From Thaumarchaeota archaeon S13 (GTDB taxonomy: Archaea > Thermoproteota > Nitrososphaeria > Nitrososphaerales > Nitrosopumilaceae), in contig RHFA01000069.1 of the NCBI GenBank assembly GCA_003724275.1, positions 1 to 7,870 on the forward strand: a stretch of DNA of 7,870 bases, written 5' to 3'. The notes beneath the pieces are model-generated. The model was not told where the DNA came from and did no database searches. It saw only the letters and a list, made by a program, of their open reading frames with translations. This document shows positions 5,655-7,870 of this stretch, piece by piece (the stretch's first letter is position 1; the number at the start of each line of letters is the position of its first letter). The position numbers were made by a program, and so were the translations under genes.

Positions 5655-6346
5655 CTCGCGCGCCCCCCGTGCCTGCGCAGCGCCGCCTCGTACGACGCGG
5701 CGTCTCCAATGTCGACAAACTCGCCGCGCGTGCGGTACTCGCCCACGCGCATGCCGCGCGATATCGCGAGCCTCGCGGCCCTGTCCATCCCCGAGGCGCG
5801 GCGCGGCGGGATGAGCGAGAGGAAGCGCGGCTCGACCACATAGCAGCCAATGTTTACCGCCGAGGCGATCACGGGCTTTTCCTCCCACGAGCGCACACGG
5901 CCCGCGCGCGTCGAGGAGATCACGCCGTACGGCAGGCGCACGCCGTGGGCCCGCGTCGCGATCGTCAGGACAGAGCGCGTGCGCTCGTGCTGCGCGACCA
6001 TTGCGCGCAGCGAGTGGCCAAAGACAGAGTCGCCGTACATGCACACAAACGTCGAGTCGAGCAGCGCGCGGGCCGAGTAGAGCTGGCCCGCAGTCTCCAT
6101 CGGGCGCGGCGTCGCGGCGTACTCGATGCGGACGCCGTGGCCCGAGCCGTCCCCAAAGTGGCCCTCGATTGCCCCGCGCAGGTGGCTCACGCAGATGACA
6201 ATGTCCCGCATTCCGGCCCCCCTGGCCCAGCCGACGAGGTGCTCGAGCACTGGCCTGCCGCCAAGCGGGAGCATCGGCTTTGGCGTCGACCTCGCGTGGC
6301 GGCCCATGCGCCGCCCCAGGCCGCCGGCAAGTATGACCGCCTTCAC
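5651..6346 (-). CDS. Sugar-phosphate nucleotidyltransferase (NTP_transferase family)
   Basis: This 231-aa enzyme joins a nucleoside triphosphate to a sugar-1-phosphate, releasing pyrophosphate. The nucleotide loop is L-A-G8-G9-L-G11-R-R-M, followed by P22-K23-P24-M-L-P. Y-G105-D106-S holds the metal-binding aspartate (N-G-D or V-G-D in many relatives). W-E-E-K-P (154-158), N165-I-G and V-D212-I-G are the remaining family blocks. It lacks the C-terminal beta-helix of GlmU and of long guanylyltransferases, so it is a short catalytic-domain-only form. The usual P and T in R-M-x-P-x-T are R and A here. It starts with GTG at 6346, overlapping the thiDN stop as GTGA, and its own stop overlaps the acetyltransferase start. 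With a GNA1-like partner, UDP-GlcNAc pyrophosphorylase is a reasonable guess; mannose-1-P guanylyl- or glucose-1-P thymidylyl-/uridylyltransferase are alternatives. Confidence 0.87.
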   Translation of the reverse strand: MKAVILAGGLGRRMGRHARSTPKPMLPLGGRPVLEHLVGWARGAGMRDIVICVSHLRGAIEGHFGDGSGHGVRIEYAATPRPMETAGQLYSARALLDSTFVCMYGDSVFGHSLRAMVAQHERTRSVLTIATRAHGVRLPYGVISSTRAGRVRSWEEKPVIASAVNIGCYVVEPRFLSLIPPRRASGMDRAARLAISRGMRVGEYRTRGEFVDIGDAASYEAALRRHGGRAR

Positions 6347-7683
6347 GCGCGCGCGCGAGCGCGCCGTAATTTATGTTGGGAGGCCACGGCGGCGGCTATA
6401 CGGCCCACCTTGCGCAGGACGTCTCCGGGGCTCTCCCCAAAGACGAGTGCCATTGGCTCCTTGCCGTGCGCGCCGGCGTGGTGGACTATGTCAGGCGGCG
6501 ATCTCCGGCGCGCGATCGCCTGCCGCACGCCCCACGCCACCGTGGTCCCCTCGAGGCGCGCCCTCGCGCGCGGCTCGCGCGACCGGTCGTACGAGGCAAG
6601 CGACAGGCCGAGCGCGCGCATCGCGCGCAGCGTCTCGGGAGAGCGGCGGATATTGGCGCAAGAGGCCGTCTGGGGAAACCTTGATCGCATCGCCGCGAGT
6701 GCCGGCGCCACGTGCCTCGAGGCGCCGCGCTCCAGGCGGCCGGCGACGGCGAGGCCGTCTCCGGCGCGGACTATCCTCCCCCTGACGCCAATCATGTCTT
6801 CAGGCAGCGACGCGCCGGGCGGCGCGGCGACAAAGTTCACCTGGCACTCTGGCACCAGGAGGTGCGCGCCGCGGACCGCGCAGAGGCCAGCTATGGCGGC
6901 CCCGAGGCCCGAGGCCGCCCCCGCGTCGCGCGTCCCCGTTATCGCAATGCCTCGGCCCGGCCTGCCTGACGCCTCCATGTGCGACTCGGCGAGCGCGCGC
7001 GCCATGCGCGCGGCGGCGCGGATCCCCCCGCCGCGGGCCAGCGCAAACGCGAGGGCCGCCGAGTGCGCGCATCCCCCGCCGTGGCTCGGCCCGTGGCGCG
7101 CGGCGTCCCCGCGTATGACCGCCCTGCGCGGCGAGTACACGTGGTCGCAGACGCCCCCGCCGCACTGAAGGCCCGTGACCACGACGGCGCCGCAGCCCAT
7201 GCCAAGGATTGCGCGCGCGGCGGCATCCGGCCCGCGGCGGCCCGAGACGGCCTCGGCCTCCTCCAGGTTTGGCGTCAGCGCGTCGGCGAGGGGGAGCATC
7301 TCTGACCGGAACGCCGGGAGGGCCGAGGCGCGCATCAGCGTCCCGCCCGTAGTCGAGCGCATTACGGGATCCACGACGACCGGGGCGCGCGTGCCGCGTA
7401 TCGCAGAGGCCACGGCGCGGACTGCCGCGGCAGTGTGGAGCATGCCGACCTTTATCGCGTCCGGATCCATGTCGTCCAGGACCGAGGAGACCTGGTCGCG
7501 GATTGCGCGCGCCGGCAGGGGGTGCGTTGCCGAGTATGACGACGTGCCCTGCGCCGTTATCGCCGTTATCGCCGTGGCGCAGTGGGCGCCCAGCGACGAG
7601 AGGACCCTAATGTCCCCCTGGACGCCGGCGCCGGAGGACGGGTCAGAGCCGCCTATCGAGAGTATGTTCAGCGCACGCCGCAC
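6343..7683 (-). CDS. thiDN: Bifunctional HMP-P kinase / thiamine-phosphate synthase (ThiD-ThiN fusion)
   Basis: This 446-aa fusion catalyses late thiamine synthesis. ThiD (about 4-240) phosphorylates HMP and HMP-P: it has I-G-G-S-D-P-S-S-G-A-G-V-Q-G-D (10-24), A-I-K-V-G-M-L (76-82), V-V-D105-P-V-M and L-T-P-N-L-E-E-A (136-143). The anion-hole motif reads H201-G-G-G-C205 where H-G-T-G-C is usual. ThiN (about 255-432) couples HMP-PP with thiazole phosphate; recognisable blocks are L-L-V-P-E-C, G-A-S-R-H-V-A, C-A-N-I-R, Y-D-R-S-R-E-P, E-G-T-T-V-A-W-G, P-D-I-V and G-K-E-P-M. ThiN replaces bacterial ThiE in many archaea. The frame reaches back to a TTG at 7761, but that part overlaps the upstream microprotein gene and lacks family similarity. 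The GTG at 7683, just before the first ThiD strand, is a better start; a GGGGAT precedes it, very close. The stop overlaps the next gene as GTGA. Confidence 0.93.
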   Translation of the reverse strand: MRRALNILSIGGSDPSSGAGVQGDIRVLSSLGAHCATAITAITAQGTSSYSATHPLPARAIRDQVSSVLDDMDPDAIKVGMLHTAAAVRAVASAIRGTRAPVVVDPVMRSTTGGTLMRASALPAFRSEMLPLADALTPNLEEAEAVSGRRGPDAAARAILGMGCGAVVVTGLQCGGGVCDHVYSPRRAVIRGDAARHGPSHGGGCAHSAALAFALARGGGIRAAARMARALAESHMEASGRPGRGIAITGTRDAGAASGLGAAIAGLCAVRGAHLLVPECQVNFVAAPPGASLPEDMIGVRGRIVRAGDGLAVAGRLERGASRHVAPALAAMRSRFPQTASCANIRRSPETLRAMRALGLSLASYDRSREPRARARLEGTTVAWGVRQAIARRRSPPDIVHHAGAHGKEPMALVFGESPGDVLRKVGRIAAAVASQHKLRRARARA

Positions 7684-7705
7684 CGATCCCCGCCGCGGGC
7701 CACGC

Positions 7706-7801
7706 TCAGGACACCTCCTGGGCGCACCTAAACGAGCAGAACGTGCTCTCCGTGCCCTCAAACTCCCTCCCGCAGTGCCGGCACTCGCGCGAAAGCCTCA
7801 T
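7706..7801 (-). CDS. 31-aa zinc-ribbon microprotein (CxxC...FCSxxC)
   Basis: A short frame from ATG (7801) to TGA (7706) encodes a 31-residue protein with four cysteines arranged C7-x2-C10-x11-C22-x3-C26. C-R-H-C-G-R-E-F and then F-C-S-F-R-C-A form the knuckle pattern of small zinc ribbons of the TRASH/DUF2116 kind (C-x-x-C ... F-C-S-x-x-C). It should bind one zinc ion; the partner or target is unknown. A TATA-like TTATATT is centred 27 bases upstream of the ATG, so the mRNA probably starts at the A of the start codon, which supports this start. A GTG three codons upstream is possible but would lie before the predicted transcript start. The thiDN start follows 22 bases after the stop, making this the first gene of the operon. 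It is too short for many gene finders. Confidence 0.65.
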   Translation of the reverse strand: MRLSRECRHCGREFEGTESTFCSFRCAQEVS

Positions 7802-7823
7802 GTTGGGCACCGGTGGGCGCCGC

Positions 7824-7835
7824 CAATATAACTGC
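7824..7835 (-). promoter_or_regulatory. Box A (TATA) promoter of the microprotein-thiDN operon
   Basis: On the minus strand the sequence reads GCAGTTATATTG, with TTATATT at 7831-7825. Its centre at about 7828 is 27 bases from the ATG at 7801, which is the spacing expected for a leaderless archaeal transcript. It is the nearest AT-rich island to this start in a very GC-rich region. The upstream BRE position is not strongly A-rich. Confidence 0.5.
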
Positions 7836-7858
7836 GATCCAGATCCCTTATAGCCAAA

Positions 7859-7870
7859 ATGGCCCCCGGC
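7859..7870 (+). CDS. Possible start of a divergent gene, truncated by the window end
   Basis: An ATG at 7859 opens a plus-strand frame of only four codons (M-A-P-G) before the window ends. The AATATAA element at 7825-7831 is centred about 31 bases upstream and could serve as its box A, mirroring the shared promoter at 3686-3701. There is far too little sequence to call a product, and the frame could be chance. Confidence 0.2.

Noticed and set aside
5655..6044. N-terminal extension of the acetyltransferase frame to 278 codons
   Set aside because: The extra part overlaps the nucleotidyltransferase gene, has no GNAT similarity, and the GTGA junction at 5651-5654 gives a natural start.
6344..6357. 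Alternating CA/CG run that could form Z-DNA
   Set aside because: It is only about 14 bp, lies in coding sequence (Ala-Arg repeats at the end of ThiDN) and is expected from the codon use.
5669..7168. A 499-codon plus-strand open frame opposite thiDN and the nucleotidyltransferase
   Set aside because: It is low-complexity (R, A, P rich), has no recognisable motif, and lies antisense to two genes with unmistakable family motifs. Long antisense frames are expected at this GC content.
7684..7761. N-terminal extension of ThiDN from a TTG
   Set aside because: The added 26 residues are Arg-rich, unlike any ThiD start, and overlap the zinc-ribbon microprotein gene.
1..7870. tRNA, rRNA, CRISPR, IS element, integration site or replication origin
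   Set aside because: No direct-repeat arrays, transposase motifs, cloverleaf-like sequences or AT-rich origin-type region were seen; coding sequence fills nearly the whole window. This was a reading by eye, so a tool-based scan could still find a weak element.

Overview
The window looks like chromosomal DNA from a high-GC archaeon, most likely a Nitrososphaerota (Thaumarchaeota) member of the Cenarchaeum/sponge-symbiont type. This is an inference. The sequence shows several archaeal traits: a ThiD-ThiN fusion, short AT-rich box A elements in an otherwise very GC-rich background, two starts so close to those boxes that the mRNAs would be essentially leaderless, frequent ATA and AGG codons despite the high GC, and very tight packing with 4-bp stop/start overlaps. 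There is no IS element, CRISPR array, tRNA or rRNA, and no gene-free stretch longer than about 100 bases.

Layout. (1) Positions 3-1055 (+): a TPR plus winged-helix-like protein whose 5' end runs off the window. (2) 1065-3664 (-): a two-gene sulfur operon, a ferredoxin-type sirohaem sulfite reductase followed by a two-domain rhodanese/mercaptopyruvate-type sulfurtransferase, joined by an ATGA overlap. It converges with the TPR gene 9 bp apart. (3) 3665-3735: a divergent promoter region with a single near-symmetrical TATA island serving both directions. (4) 3736-5248 (+): a GalT/HIT-superfamily protein that has lost the usual catalytic H-P-H motif, then a small four-helix membrane protein. (5) 5208-7801 (-): a four-gene operon made of a 31-residue FCSxxC zinc-ribbon microprotein, the thiamine enzyme ThiDN, a sugar-phosphate nucleotidyltransferase and a GNA1-like glucosamine-phosphate N-acetyltransferase. 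Its last three genes are joined by GTGA overlaps. It overlaps the membrane-protein gene tail-to-tail by 41 bp. (6) 7802-7870: the operon promoter and possibly the first codons of a divergent gene.

How the genes work together. The reductase and sulfurtransferase suit assimilatory sulfur metabolism (sulfite to sulfide, plus sulfane-sulfur transfer). The K-F-K signature beside the sirohaem pocket favours sulfite over nitrite as substrate. In the long minus operon, the acetyltransferase and nucleotidyltransferase fit consecutive parts of a UDP-GlcNAc-type amino-sugar pathway, while ThiDN phosphorylates HMP-P and makes thiamine phosphate. Linking amino-sugar activation with thiamine synthesis under a leaderless zinc-finger microprotein is the least expected arrangement here. 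I see no clear evidence of a wholly new defence or mobile system. The best leads are the microprotein, the H-P-H-less GalT homologue and the GNA1/nucleotidyltransferase pair.
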